Assembly: GCA_034717695.1 (NCBI GenBank)
Contig: JAYELS010000080.1
Location: 10,433-74,432 of the forward strand
Direction of reading: 5' to 3'
Length of the DNA stretch: 64,000 bases
Source: NAT127 sp034717695
Lineage (GTDB): Bacteria > Pseudomonadota > Gammaproteobacteria > Pseudomonadales > Porticoccaceae
Below are positions 53,699 through 62,238 of the stretch, one piece after another (within the stretch, counting starts at the first letter, position 1; each line of letters opens with the position of its first letter). The position numbers were made by a program, and so were the translations under genes. Under the pieces are notes generated by a model. The model ran no database searches. It was not told the origin of the DNA and worked only from the letters and a program-made list of their open reading frames with translations.

Positions 53699-53816
53699 AT
53701 GGCGCTATGGTAGGAAATCACAACTACCTCTCCGGAGGCTGACGGCAGCGGGGCGGCGCGGGTAAGGCGCGGCCCTCGCCAATGCCGCCGGCCCCGGCGA
53801 CATCCCGGAGCCCGCC

Positions 53817-54221
53817 ATGTCGGTACGCCGCCTCGACCATATCAACATTCGCACCGCGCGCCTGGCGCAATCCATCGCCTTTTACCGGGACGGGATCGGC
53901 ATGGCGGTGAAGCCGCCGCCGACGACCACCGACCTCAGCCGTGGCGCCTATTGCCACGACTGCGACGATGTGCCGGTGGTACACCTCGTGGCCACCGACA
54001 GCGAGGTGCCCGGCGCTGATCCGGTGCGGGGTGCCGCACAGCGGGGCATGATCGATCACTTTGCCCTGCGCTGCGAGGGTTCCCCCGAGGAATACCGGGC
54101 GCGGCTCGATGCCCTCGGGCTCGATTACCAGGCCATGGATGTGCCGATGATCGGCCGCCACCTGATTTTCGTCCGCGACCCCAACGGGGTCATGGTGGAG
54201 CTGGGTTTTCCCCTGTGCTGA
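53817..54221 (+). CDS. VOC family (glyoxalase/dioxygenase-like) protein
   Basis: 134 residues of the vicinal oxygen chelate fold: 'LDHINIRTARLAQSIAFYRD' with the first metal His, 'MIDHFALRCEGSPEEYRARL' starting the second beta-alpha repeat, and 'GRHLIFVRDPNGVMVELGF' with the C-terminal metal Glu. Such single-module proteins are isomerases, epimerases or lyases; methylmalonyl-CoA-epimerase-like chemistry would fit a carboxylation pathway but is only a guess. It starts 118 bases after the P450, with 'CGGAG' upstream. Confidence 0.85.
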   Translation: MSVRRLDHINIRTARLAQSIAFYRDGIGMAVKPPPTTTDLSRGAYCHDCDDVPVVHLVATDSEVPGADPVRGAAQRGMIDHFALRCEGSPEEYRARLDALGLDYQAMDVPMIGRHLIFVRDPNGVMVELGFPLC

Positions 54222-54656
54222 GTGCCAGCCCCTGCCGGAGGATTCTGGCGACCTCAACGCTTCCTTGAAACGCCTTTTTTACAGCGATGCCCATCGCCAC
54301 CGATTCTTGCTGACCGGGAACCCCGGCGCGGCATTTTCTTGCCTCTGGTTTGATTGCGGATCCCCGCCAGCCAGGGCCTGCCGGGGCGCCCCTTGGCGTC
54401 CCGGCGGGGAACTGTATCCAGACGGACATTGTGTCCAGGCCGCGACCAGGCGCGGCTCCGGCGCCTATTCCGCGCCGGGATAGGGAGTACAGTGACTCCA
54501 TCGCCCGGTGGCCGTGGGTGCAGTTTGGCCTCACGGACATCGACAGGCAGTGGGTGGACAGCAATGTCAAAGGCCCGCCGGCATCGACAGGGCGATTGGC
54601 AAGCATGCCGTCATAACGACCATAAAATCATCGCGAAGCACACCTGGAGAGAAGCC
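54222..54656. other. intergenic region upstream of second TonB receptor
   Basis: 435 bases without a credible gene. It holds two small symmetric elements: 'GGACA' / 'TGTCC' around TTG at 54424-54436, and 'CCTATTCC' / 'GGGATAGG' around five bases at 54464-54484. The latter's right arm resembles the GGATAGG end of the 44381 site. A -10-like 'TAAAAT' is at 54623-54628 without a good -35, as in activator-dependent promoters. Confidence 0.45.
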
Positions 54657-57065
54657 ATGTCATCGGACAAAAAATACCTGATCCGCCTCGGCGGCAACGC
54701 CCTTGCCCTCGCCGTGGCGTCGTCGGCCCTTGCGGCCCCGGCCCTTGCCCAGCAGGGTGCAAGCCAGGGCCTTGAGGAAATCGTCGTCACCGCGCGCCGC
54801 ACCGAGGAGAGCCTGCAACAGACCCCCGTGGCGGTGACCGCCCTGTCGGCGGAGCGGCTCGCCCTGGCACAGATCGTCGACACCGCGGATATCCAGCGCA
54901 CCACGCCGAACCTCACCATTGCAACCGGCGCGCCGGCAAGCCCGGGTTTTGCCGTGATTTCCATGCGCGGCCAGAGCAACCTCAACTCCAACAGCGCGTC
55001 CGATCCCGCCATCGGCATCTATATCGACGGTGTCTATATTGCCCGTGCCGCCGGCTCGCTGCTCGACCTCGAGGATGCCGAGCGGGTGGAGGTGCTGCGC
55101 GGCCCCCAGGGCACCCTGTTCGGGCGCAGCACCACCGGCGGCGCCATCAGTGTCACCACCCAGAAGCCCACCGACAGCTTTGAAGGCGTGGTATCCGCCG
55201 AGGTGGGCAACTACAACCACCGCAGTTTCCGCGGCATGCTCAACCTGCCCCTGGTGGACGAGCGTCTCGCCGCCCGCGTCAACTACAAGTACACCGATCG
55301 CGATGGCTACGCCGAGAACAAGCTCCTTGGCCAGGACCTCAATGACATGCAGGACAACCAGTTTGTCCGCGGCCAGCTGAAATACACCGACCCCTCCGGC
55401 AACTGGGATCTGAACCTCGCGGCGGATTACAACGAATACAAAACCGGCGGCCAGATGATCGGCGTTGCCGGGATCAACCCCATCGGGCCGGCGGCCGCCA
55501 TCCCCGGGCTGATCAACCAGCTCAATAACTATGTCCAGACCAGCTCCAGCTGGTACGACAACTACGGCCAGCAGGTGACTCAAACCTACCCGGGCTGGTA
55601 TCCCCACGAGGCCTTCGAGGCATTTGGCTATTCGGCAACCCTCAACGTCGACCTGGGTTTTGCCCAGCTGGAGTCCATCACCGCCTACCGCGAGCTGGAT
55701 ACCTTCGGCTCCAACGACCTGGACGGCACGCCGATCGGCCTGATTTATTCCATGACCGAGTACACCCAGGACCAGATCTCCCAGGAGTTGAAGTTCTCGG
55801 GTGATCTCAGTGACAGGCTGAGCTGGGTGGGCGGGGTGTATTACTTCAAGGAAACGGGGGATGAGAGCTCCATTTCCCAGGCCTTCCAGGTTTTCAATAC
55901 ACCGCCCACCCGCAACCTGGGTGATGTGGAAAGCACTTCCAAGGCCGTCTACGGCCAGCTGTATTACAACCTGAGCGACGACCTGCGCCTGACCGCCGGT
56001 TATCGCAAGACCTGGGATGAGCGCATTGCCGTCATCAAGAACAAGAACCCCTTTCTGCCGGTGGAAGTGTGCTCGGTGCCCGCGCCCCAGCGGGACGACG
56101 GCGTAACCTGCCGCCAGACCCGGGAGGTGAAGTTTGACTACCCGGCCTACGTGGTGGGCGTCGATTATCAGTTGACGGACGACATCTTCCTCTACGCCAA
56201 TACCAGCGAGGCGAGCATGTCCGGTGGCTGGAACCTGCGCCTGGGTTCCGCCCCGGCGTTCGAGCCCGAGGAAAACCGCGCCATGGAAGTGGGTATCAAG
56301 GCGGACTGGCTCGATAGTCGGCTGCGCACCAACCTCGCCATCTTCCGCAACAAGGGGTCGGATGTGCAGCGGGTGGTCAATACGGTGTTCGACGCCGGCT
56401 TTGGCCCCCAGACCACCTCCTTCGTGAACAACGCCGGTGACACCGTCATCGACGGCGCCGAGCTGGAAATTACCGCCCTGCCCTGGGAAGGCATGACCCT
56501 GACCGCCGCCATCGGTTTCTCCGATGGGGAGTACGAAAGTGGCAGCTTCAAGGAATTGCAGCGGGTGAATGCGCCGACCACCACGGTGGGATGTACCCCC
56601 GCACCGGGGGCGGGGACAGGACGCATCCCGGCCACGGCGGTGGATTGCGAGGTGGACAGAAGCGGCGAGATCATCCCCACCCTGCCGGAGTGGACGTTCA
56701 GCTTCGCCGCCACCCAGGTGGTGCCCACCCAGCTGGGTGAACTGACGCTCCATGCGGACTACTCGTTCATTGACGAGCAGGTGTTCGCGCCCTCCTCGGC
56801 GGCCACCCAGCAGCCTGCGGCGGTACAGGCGGCCTATGCCCAGGCGAACCGCTATAACACCATGGACTCCCGCACCATCGTCAACGCCAAGGCCAGCCTC
56901 GCCGTCGAGAATACCGGCTTCACGGTATCCCTCTGGGGACGCAACCTGGGGGATGAGCAGTACGTCAGCCGTCCCCAGGACTTCTACGTCGGCCTCGGCC
57001 TTGGCGCCACCTTTGTCGGCGACCCGAGAACCTACGGCGTCACCGTCGACTACCGGTTCGAATAA
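54657..57065 (+). CDS. TonB-dependent outer membrane receptor (second)
   Basis: 802-residue TonB-dependent receptor. Signal peptide 'NALALAVASSALAAPALAQ', TonB box 'LEEIVVTARRTEESLQQ', plug signatures 'VISMRGQSN', 'GIYIDGVYIARAAG' and 'EVLRGPQGTLFGRSTTGG', then the barrel. The last residues are 'VTVDYRFE': one Glu follows the usual terminal Phe. 'GGAGAGAAGCC' precedes ATG 54657. It is followed by a strong terminator and ends the rightward part of the island. Substrate unknown. Confidence 0.94.
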   Translation: MSSDKKYLIRLGGNALALAVASSALAAPALAQQGASQGLEEIVVTARRTEESLQQTPVAVTALSAERLALAQIVDTADIQRTTPNLTIATGAPASPGFAVISMRGQSNLNSNSASDPAIGIYIDGVYIARAAGSLLDLEDAERVEVLRGPQGTLFGRSTTGGAISVTTQKPTDSFEGVVSAEVGNYNHRSFRGMLNLPLVDERLAARVNYKYTDRDGYAENKLLGQDLNDMQDNQFVRGQLKYTDPSGNWDLNLAADYNEYKTGGQMIGVAGINPIGPAAAIPGLINQLNNYVQTSSSWYDNYGQQVTQTYPGWYPHEAFEAFGYSATLNVDLGFAQLESITAYRELDTFGSNDLDGTPIGLIYSMTEYTQDQISQELKFSGDLSDRLSWVGGVYYFKETGDESSISQAFQVFNTPPTRNLGDVESTSKAVYGQLYYNLSDDLRLTAGYRKTWDERIAVIKNKNPFLPVEVCSVPAPQRDDGVTCRQTREVKFDYPAYVVGVDYQLTDDIFLYANTSEASMSGGWNLRLGSAPAFEPEENRAMEVGIKADWLDSRLRTNLAIFRNKGSDVQRVVNTVFDAGFGPQTTSFVNNAGDTVIDGAELEITALPWEGMTLTAAIGFSDGEYESGSFKELQRVNAPTTTVGCTPAPGAGTGRIPATAVDCEVDRSGEIIPTLPEWTFSFAATQVVPTQLGELTLHADYSFIDEQVFAPSSAATQQPAAVQAAYAQANRYNTMDSRTIVNAKASLAVENTGFTVSLWGRNLGDEQYVSRPQDFYVGLGLGATFVGDPRTYGVTVDYRFE

Positions 57066-57079
57066 GCCCTGATACTCGT

Positions 57080-57118
57080 AAAAAAACGGCAGGTCAGCGC
57101 TGACCTGCCGTTTTTTTT
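57080..57118. terminator. long perfect palindromic terminator
   Basis: Bases 57080-57117 form a 38-base perfect palindrome (core 'ACGGCAGGTCAGC' and its complement, flanked by A- and T-runs). It lies 15 bases after the receptor stop and 17 bases before the convergent phosphotransferase stop, ideal for terminating both. Confidence 0.95.
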
Positions 57119-57134
57119 GCAGCTGCGACTGGCC

Positions 57135-58505
57135 TCAGTCGAGCGGATCGAGGCGCACGTGGGCGGCGGAGATGCCCATGGCGGTGTCGCCGTAAACCTG
57201 TACCTTGCGTTCGATCTGGTTGGAGAAATACTGGATCAGGGCGGCGCTGTGTTCGGCACCCTCCCGCTGCACGAAGGCTTCCATGCGGGCATCGAGCTGC
57301 GCCGGGTCGTCGCAGCGCTCCCCGAGGAAGGCCACCGCCTCGTCGGCGGAGAGGCGGTGCAGTTCGGCGTCGTAGCGCTCCACCCGGGCAATGTATTCGG
57401 CGAGACGCTGGGCCGCCGTCTTGCTGGCCTGTTGCACCTCGTCGGCGACACCGATCTGGGCGATGGTATCCGCCAGCATCTTCATCAGCGGCGCGTTGAC
57501 GCTCTCCGGCGCCACCACCGGCGCCGGGGCCTTCAGCTCGACGCCGATGCAGTCGGCAAGCACCAGGATCAGGGAGCGGCGCAGGGCCAGATCCCACTCG
57601 GTGTAGACATCGTTGGGTTCGCCGGGCTGGGGGTTGCCCATGGCGCCCACGAACTGCATGCAGGCCACGGTGGCGAACAGGGTGTGGTGGTAGCGCATCA
57701 CCGTGCGGTCGAAATCCCCCGTCACTTCGCCGTAGTAGCGGCAGAGGTTGCTGATCTCATCCCCCATATGTTCCACCGACTGGCGCATGGCCATGGTGGC
57801 GAGGTCGGTCATGGGGTCGCCCACCATGGCGAATTCAAAGTCGTAGAGGGCGGTGATCCTGCCGTTCTCGAACAGGAACTGGCCGGCATCAAAGGCGATG
57901 AAGCTCGGCCTGGTGCGGTGTTGCGGCACCTTGGCCCGAAGCCACGCCAGGGCGAACTCGATCAGCGGTTCGGGCCTTTTCTTGTGGCGCTCGTAGAGTG
58001 GCAGGTAGGCGTTGACACCCGCGAGGGCTATGGCCTCGGCGCCCTCGGGAATGCTGATGCCACGGGCCGCGAACGCCTCCAGGGGCAGGCGGTGCATGGC
58101 GGCGATGGCATCGATGTACTGACGGGCGATGGCGCGCCGCTCCTCGTCGCTGGCGGCGGTGGAAACGTCCCGGGTGCCCGACACAGTCTCCATGATGATG
58201 GCCACCGGGTCCTCGCACATGCCGTAGATCTTCGGCGCCGGGATGCCGTGCTCCCCCAGCACCTCGAGGATGTCGGCTTCCCGCTTGAGATCGGGGAAGG
58301 GCAGCACGTCGCTCTGGCGGTCGCCGCGGATATGGATATGGAGGATTTCACCGGCGCGGTCCACATCGACAAACCAGGCGGGCCGCCAGCGGATCTGGCG
58401 CTCCATGGCGATCACCTTGCCGCCGGTGAGGCGCTCCACGCAGGCGCGCAGTTTGGTTTCGTCGCTGGAGGCGGCCTCGGGCCGGGTCGCGGTGTCGCTG
58501 CTCAT
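57135..58505 (-). CDS. phosphotransferase-fold protein with altered catalytic loop
   Basis: 456-residue protein whose first 300 residues resemble the aminoglycoside phosphotransferase/choline kinase fold: 'READILEVLGEHGIPAPKIY' and 'PVAIIMETVSGTRDVS' in the N-lobe, and 'ALYDFEFAMVGDPMTDLATM' as the metal-binding DFE/GDP segment. The catalytic H-G-D-x4-N loop is replaced by 'SFIAFDAGQFLF': HGD positions 202-204 read F-I-A and Asn reads Gln209. Asp206 is two residues off. The C-terminal third (about 330-456) is helical and not recognised. ATG 58505 has its own promoter. Probably a non-canonical kinase or a pseudokinase linked to the island. Confidence 0.75.
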   Translation of the reverse strand: MSSDTATRPEAASSDETKLRACVERLTGGKVIAMERQIRWRPAWFVDVDRAGEILHIHIRGDRQSDVLPFPDLKREADILEVLGEHGIPAPKIYGMCEDPVAIIMETVSGTRDVSTAASDEERRAIARQYIDAIAAMHRLPLEAFAARGISIPEGAEAIALAGVNAYLPLYERHKKRPEPLIEFALAWLRAKVPQHRTRPSFIAFDAGQFLFENGRITALYDFEFAMVGDPMTDLATMAMRQSVEHMGDEISNLCRYYGEVTGDFDRTVMRYHHTLFATVACMQFVGAMGNPQPGEPNDVYTEWDLALRRSLILVLADCIGVELKAPAPVVAPESVNAPLMKMLADTIAQIGVADEVQQASKTAAQRLAEYIARVERYDAELHRLSADEAVAFLGERCDDPAQLDARMEAFVQREGAEHSAALIQYFSNQIERKVQVYGDTAMGISAAHVRLDPLD

Positions 58506-58576
58506 GGCATTACCTGCTGGTTGTGGTTATGTTCCCGGTCCGCGGCGTCGGCCGGTGGCAAGGGCCGGGGCGTTGG

Positions 58577-58606
58577 ATGATAAGACGCAGGTTCGATTTA
58601 CGTCAA
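58577..58606 (-). promoter_or_regulatory. promoter of the phosphotransferase-fold gene
   Basis: Minus strand -35 'TTGACG' (58606-58601), 18-base spacer, -10 'TATCAT' (58582-58577), each five of six to consensus. Transcription would start near 58570, giving a leader of about 65 bases. Confidence 0.65.
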
Positions 58607-58689
58607 ACGCATTACGTTTCGGCGACAGGCTTTGCGGCTCGGCGATAGCCTTGGCCGGCATTGGGCATTTGGGCAATGGGGAAAACGAA

Positions 58690-58722
58690 GAAAGGCCTGT
58701 ATTCGGGGAATACAGGCCTTTC
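58690..58722 (-). terminator. terminator of tRNA-Leu
   Basis: Fifteen-base perfect stem 'GAAAGGCCTGTATTC' / 'GAATACAGGCCTTTC' with a three-base loop, seven bases after the tRNA 3' end on the minus strand, followed by 'TTCGTTTTC'. Confidence 0.85.
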
Positions 58723-58728
58723 GATGAT

Positions 58729-58815
58729 TGGTGCCCAGGAGAGGACTTGAACCTCCACGACCTTTCGATCACTAGCACCTGAAGCTAGCGCGTCTACCAG
58801 TTCCGCCACCTGGGC
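58729..58815 (-). tRNA. tRNA-Leu (anticodon CAG)
   Basis: 87 bases including an encoded CCA end. The acceptor 'GCCCAGG' pairs with 'CCTGGGC'; the D-arm contains 'GGTAGACGC'; the anticodon stem-loop 'CTAGCTTCAGGTGCTAG' exposes CAG, which reads CUG leucine codons. A long variable arm ('TGATCGAAAGGTCG') marks a class II tRNA, and 'GGTTCAAGTCC' is the T-arm. It lies divergent from rnr, as in Pseudomonas, with a strong promoter and terminator. Confidence 0.97.
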
Positions 58816-58850
58816 TTCGAGGGAAGCGGTTGGCTTCCGTCGAGGCGCGC

Positions 58851-58879
58851 ACTTTACTGAGCAGGCCTGGGATTGTCAA
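58851..58879 (-). promoter_or_regulatory. strong promoter of tRNA-Leu
   Basis: Minus strand -35 'TTGACA' (58879-58874, perfect), 17-base spacer, -10 'TAAAGT' (58856-58851). The start would be near 58844, about 29 bases before the mature tRNA 5' end. The -35 lies only 40 bases from the rnr ATG on the other strand. Confidence 0.85.
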
Positions 58880-58918
58880 TTCTCCGCGGCAAAAAATCTG
58901 TTACTCTTTAGGGACAAT

Positions 58919-61438
58919 ATGACCCCAAGAGAAATGTCCTTGAAAAAACCACAGTTACCCGTGGACCCCAATGCCGCCCGCGAGGCGGAAAAGTACGACA
59001 AACCCATCCCCAGCCGCGAATTCATTCTCGACCTGCTGCGCGACAGCGTCGGCCCCCTGACCCACGAGGAGTTGTGCGAGGCCCTGGCCATTCGCGACGA
59101 GGACGGCATCGAAGCGTTGCGCCGCCGGCTAGGGGCCATGGTGCGGGACGGCCAGCTGGTGAGCAACCGCCGCGGTGGCTACGGCACCCTCGACAAGATG
59201 AGCCTGTTGAAGGGCCGGGTGGTGGGCCACCCCGAAGGCTTCGGCTTCGTGGTCACCGGCGAGCCCCAGGATGTCTTCCTGTCCAGCCGCCAGATGCGCC
59301 GGGTGTTCGACGGCGACGAGGTGCTGGTGCGCATCGCCGGCCACGACCACCGGGGGCGCCCGGAGGGGTCCATCGTCGAGGTGCTGGCCCACAACACCAC
59401 CAAGGTGGTGGGCCGCTATTTCGTCGAGAGCGGCCTGTATTTTGTGCGCCCCGACAACCCCCGCATCAGCCAGGACATCATCATTCCGCCGGAGAACAGC
59501 GGTGGCGCGACGAGCGGCCAGATGGTGCTCGCCGCCGTCACCAGCCAGCCGTCCCGCCAGCATCTGCCCATGGGGCGGATCATCCAGGTGCTCGGCGAGC
59601 ACCGCGCCCCGGGGATGGAGATCCAGCTGAGCCTCCACAACTACAACATTCCCCACGAGTGGCCGACGGATATCGCGCCGGAGCTCGACGCCATTGCCGC
59701 CGAGGTGCAGGCCCGGGACAAGGCCAACCGCATCGACCTTCGCCACCTCGACTTCGTCACCATCGACGGCGAGGACGCGAAGGACTTCGACGACGCCGTG
59801 TATTGCGAGCCCCTCAAGAAGGGCGGCTGGCGGCGTCTGAAGGGCGGCTGGCGGCTGTTGGTGGCGATCGCCGACGTCTCCCACTACGTGCGCCCCGGCA
59901 CCGCCCTCGACAAGGAGGCCTGGAAGCGGGGTACCTCGGTGTACTTCCCCGGCCAGGTGGTGCCCATGCTGCCGGAGAAGCTGTCCAATGGGCTGTGCTC
60001 CCTCAATCCCCAGGTGGACCGGCTGTGCATGGTGTGCGAGATGACCGTGCTGCCGGACGGCTCGGTCAAGGATTTCCAGTTCTTCGAGGCGGTGATGCAC
60101 TCCCGCGCCCGGCTCACCTACACCCAGGTGGCGGGCATGATTGCCCAGAAGGGCGACGCCGAAAGCCCCATCCGCAAGCAGTTCCAGGCGGTGGTGGAGC
60201 GGGTCGATCATCTCCACGACCTCTACAAGGCGCTGCGGGCCGCCCGGGACAAGCGCGGCGCCATCGACTTCGAGACGGGGGAAACCCGCATCCTGTTCGA
60301 CGGTCAGCGCAAGATCGAGCAGATCATCCCCCAGGTGCGCACCGAGGCCCACATGCTCATCGAGGAGTGCATGTTGGCGGCCAATGTCTCGGCCGCGACC
60401 TTGCTCGAGAAGTGCAAGGTGCCGGTGCTGTACCGGGTGCACGAGGGGCCGCCGGCGGAGAAGCTGGAGCGGCTGCGGGAGTTTCTCGCCGAGCTGGGGC
60501 TTGGCCTTGGCGGCGGAGACTCGCCCACCCCGAAGGATTATCAGAAGGTGCTCGACCAGGTGGCCGGGCGCCCCGACGCCCACGTGATCCAGCAGGTGAT
60601 GCTGCGCTCCATGAGCCGCGCCGATTACCGTCCCGAGAACGAAGGCCACTTCGGCCTCAATTACCAGGCCTACACCCACTTCACCTCGCCGATCCGCCGC
60701 TACCCCGACCTGTTGGTGCACCGCGCCATCCGCAGTCTGCTGCGGGGCAAGAAGCGCAGCCGTCACCTGTTGCGCGCCGAGGGCGCGGAGCCGTTGAGCG
60801 CCGCCCAGTCCTACCCCTACAACGACACCTGGATGGCGGAGGCGGGGGACCATGCATCCTTCACCGAGCGCCGCGCCGACGAGGCCACCCGGGATGTGGA
60901 GACCTGGCTCAAGTGCGAGTATCTGCTCGACAAGGTGGGCGAGGAGTTCAACGGGGTAGTGACCTCGGTGGTGGGTTTTGGCCTCTTCGTCGAGCTCGAT
61001 GACCTCTATGTCGAAGGGCTGATCCACATCACCGGGCTGCCCAAGGATTACTACTACTTCGAGGCCGCCCATCACCGCCTGGTGGGTGAGCGCACGCGCC
61101 GCACCTTCCGCCTCGGCGACCGGGTGCGGGTGCGGGTCAGCCGCGTCGACCTGGAGGAGCGCAAGGTGGATTTCGACCTTCTGGAGGATCTCTCGGCCAA
61201 GGGCGCCAGGACCAAGGCGAGCCCCGAGCCGGAACGCAGCCGGAGTCGCAAGCCCCGCAAGCCCGGTGGTGCCGACTCGGCATCCAGGGGAGAGGCCGGG
61301 GCCAAGTCCGCTGGTGGCAGGGGTGGCAAGGGCGGTGGTGGGAAAACACCGAGGGGTGATCAGCCGCCCCGTTCCGGGGACAGGTCCGATGGCGCTGCCC
61401 CAGACAAGCCCCCGGGCAAGCGCCGGCGCAGGCGGTAG
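58919..61438 (+). CDS. rnr: ribonuclease R
   Basis: 839-residue 3'-to-5' exoribonuclease that degrades structured RNA. N-terminal helix-turn-helix-like domain ('LTHEELCEALAIRDEDGIEA'), cold-shock domains ('GRVVGHPEGFGFVVTGEPQD'), RNB catalytic domain with metal aspartates in 'IDGEDAKDFDDAVYCEPL', 'YTHFTSPIRRYPDLLVHRAI', then an S1 domain ('GVVTSVVGFGLFVELDDLYV'). A basic, Gly/Pro/Lys-rich tail of about 80 residues follows from residue 760. ATG 58919 or ATG 58934 may start it. It is followed by rlmB after five bases, the usual operon. Confidence 0.97.
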   Translation: MTPREMSLKKPQLPVDPNAAREAEKYDKPIPSREFILDLLRDSVGPLTHEELCEALAIRDEDGIEALRRRLGAMVRDGQLVSNRRGGYGTLDKMSLLKGRVVGHPEGFGFVVTGEPQDVFLSSRQMRRVFDGDEVLVRIAGHDHRGRPEGSIVEVLAHNTTKVVGRYFVESGLYFVRPDNPRISQDIIIPPENSGGATSGQMVLAAVTSQPSRQHLPMGRIIQVLGEHRAPGMEIQLSLHNYNIPHEWPTDIAPELDAIAAEVQARDKANRIDLRHLDFVTIDGEDAKDFDDAVYCEPLKKGGWRRLKGGWRLLVAIADVSHYVRPGTALDKEAWKRGTSVYFPGQVVPMLPEKLSNGLCSLNPQVDRLCMVCEMTVLPDGSVKDFQFFEAVMHSRARLTYTQVAGMIAQKGDAESPIRKQFQAVVERVDHLHDLYKALRAARDKRGAIDFETGETRILFDGQRKIEQIIPQVRTEAHMLIEECMLAANVSAATLLEKCKVPVLYRVHEGPPAEKLERLREFLAELGLGLGGGDSPTPKDYQKVLDQVAGRPDAHVIQQVMLRSMSRADYRPENEGHFGLNYQAYTHFTSPIRRYPDLLVHRAIRSLLRGKKRSRHLLRAEGAEPLSAAQSYPYNDTWMAEAGDHASFTERRADEATRDVETWLKCEYLLDKVGEEFNGVVTSVVGFGLFVELDDLYVEGLIHITGLPKDYYYFEAAHHRLVGERTRRTFRLGDRVRVRVSRVDLEERKVDFDLLEDLSAKGARTKASPEPERSRSRKPRKPGGADSASRGEAGAKSAGGRGGKGGGGKTPRGDQPPRSGDRSDGAAPDKPPGKRRRRR

Positions 61439-61443
61439 GCACC

Positions 61444-62217
61444 ATGGTGACATCATCCGCCAAGTCCGCTCCCGGGGAGTGGGTCTACGGCTTGCATTCC
61501 GTGCAGGCGCTGCTCAAGACCGAGCCCGGGAGGGTGCGGGAGCTGCGTCTCTTGCGGGGCCGTCACGACCAGCGCCTCAACAAGGTCCGCGCCCTCGCGG
61601 AGCAGCACCAGATCACCATCATCCACGCCACTCGCGATGAGTTGGAGGCCCTTGCCCCCGGCAATCACCAGGGGGTGGTTGCGCTGTGCGAGAGCGGCGA
61701 GGTGCGGGACGAGCACTTCCTGTTCGAGCATCTGGCCACCCTCGGCCATCCGCCGTTGCTGCTGGTGCTTGACGGCATCACGGATCCCCATAATCTCGGG
61801 GCCTGCCTGCGCACCGCCGATGCGGCCGGCGTCGACCTGGTGATCGCCCCCAAGGACAACTCCGTGGGCATCACCGCCACGGTGCGCAAGGTGGCGAGCG
61901 GCGCCGCCGAGACAGTCCCCTTCGTGGTGGTCACCAACCTGGCGCGCACCCTGAAGCAGCTCCAGGGCGCGGGGATGTGGATCATCGGCACCGATGGCGA
62001 GGCGCCCGTTACCGTTTATCAGGCGGATCTCAAGGGGCCGCTGGCGCTGGTGATGGGGGCGGAGGGCAAGGGCATGCGTCGCCTCACCCGGGAAACCTGC
62101 GATGGGTTGGTGAAACTGCCCATGGCGGGCTCGGTGAGCAGTCTCAACGTCTCCGTGGCGGCGGGTATCTGCCTTTATGAAGCGGTGCGCCAGAGGGCGG
62201 GGGCGCCTCGACAATAA
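61444..62217 (+). CDS. rlmB: 23S rRNA (guanosine-2'-O)-methyltransferase RlmB
   Basis: 257-residue SpoU-type methyltransferase for Gm2251 of 23S rRNA. N-terminal 'WVYGLHSVQALLKTEPGRVR' is the RlmB start; motif 1 'DGITDPHNLGACLRTADAAG', 'TVRKVASGAAETVPFVVVTN', motif 2 'LVMGAEGKGMRRLTRETCDG' and motif 3 'LPMAGSVSSLNVSVAAGICL' are all intact. Adjacent to rnr as in most gammaproteobacteria, so the assignment is firm. Confidence 0.96.
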   Translation: MVTSSAKSAPGEWVYGLHSVQALLKTEPGRVRELRLLRGRHDQRLNKVRALAEQHQITIIHATRDELEALAPGNHQGVVALCESGEVRDEHFLFEHLATLGHPPLLLVLDGITDPHNLGACLRTADAAGVDLVIAPKDNSVGITATVRKVASGAAETVPFVVVTNLARTLKQLQGAGMWIIGTDGEAPVTVYQADLKGPLALVMGAEGKGMRRLTRETCDGLVKLPMAGSVSSLNVSVAAGICLYEAVRQRAGAPRQ

Positions 62218-62238
62218 CAGCCAGGAGGCCAGGGGATC

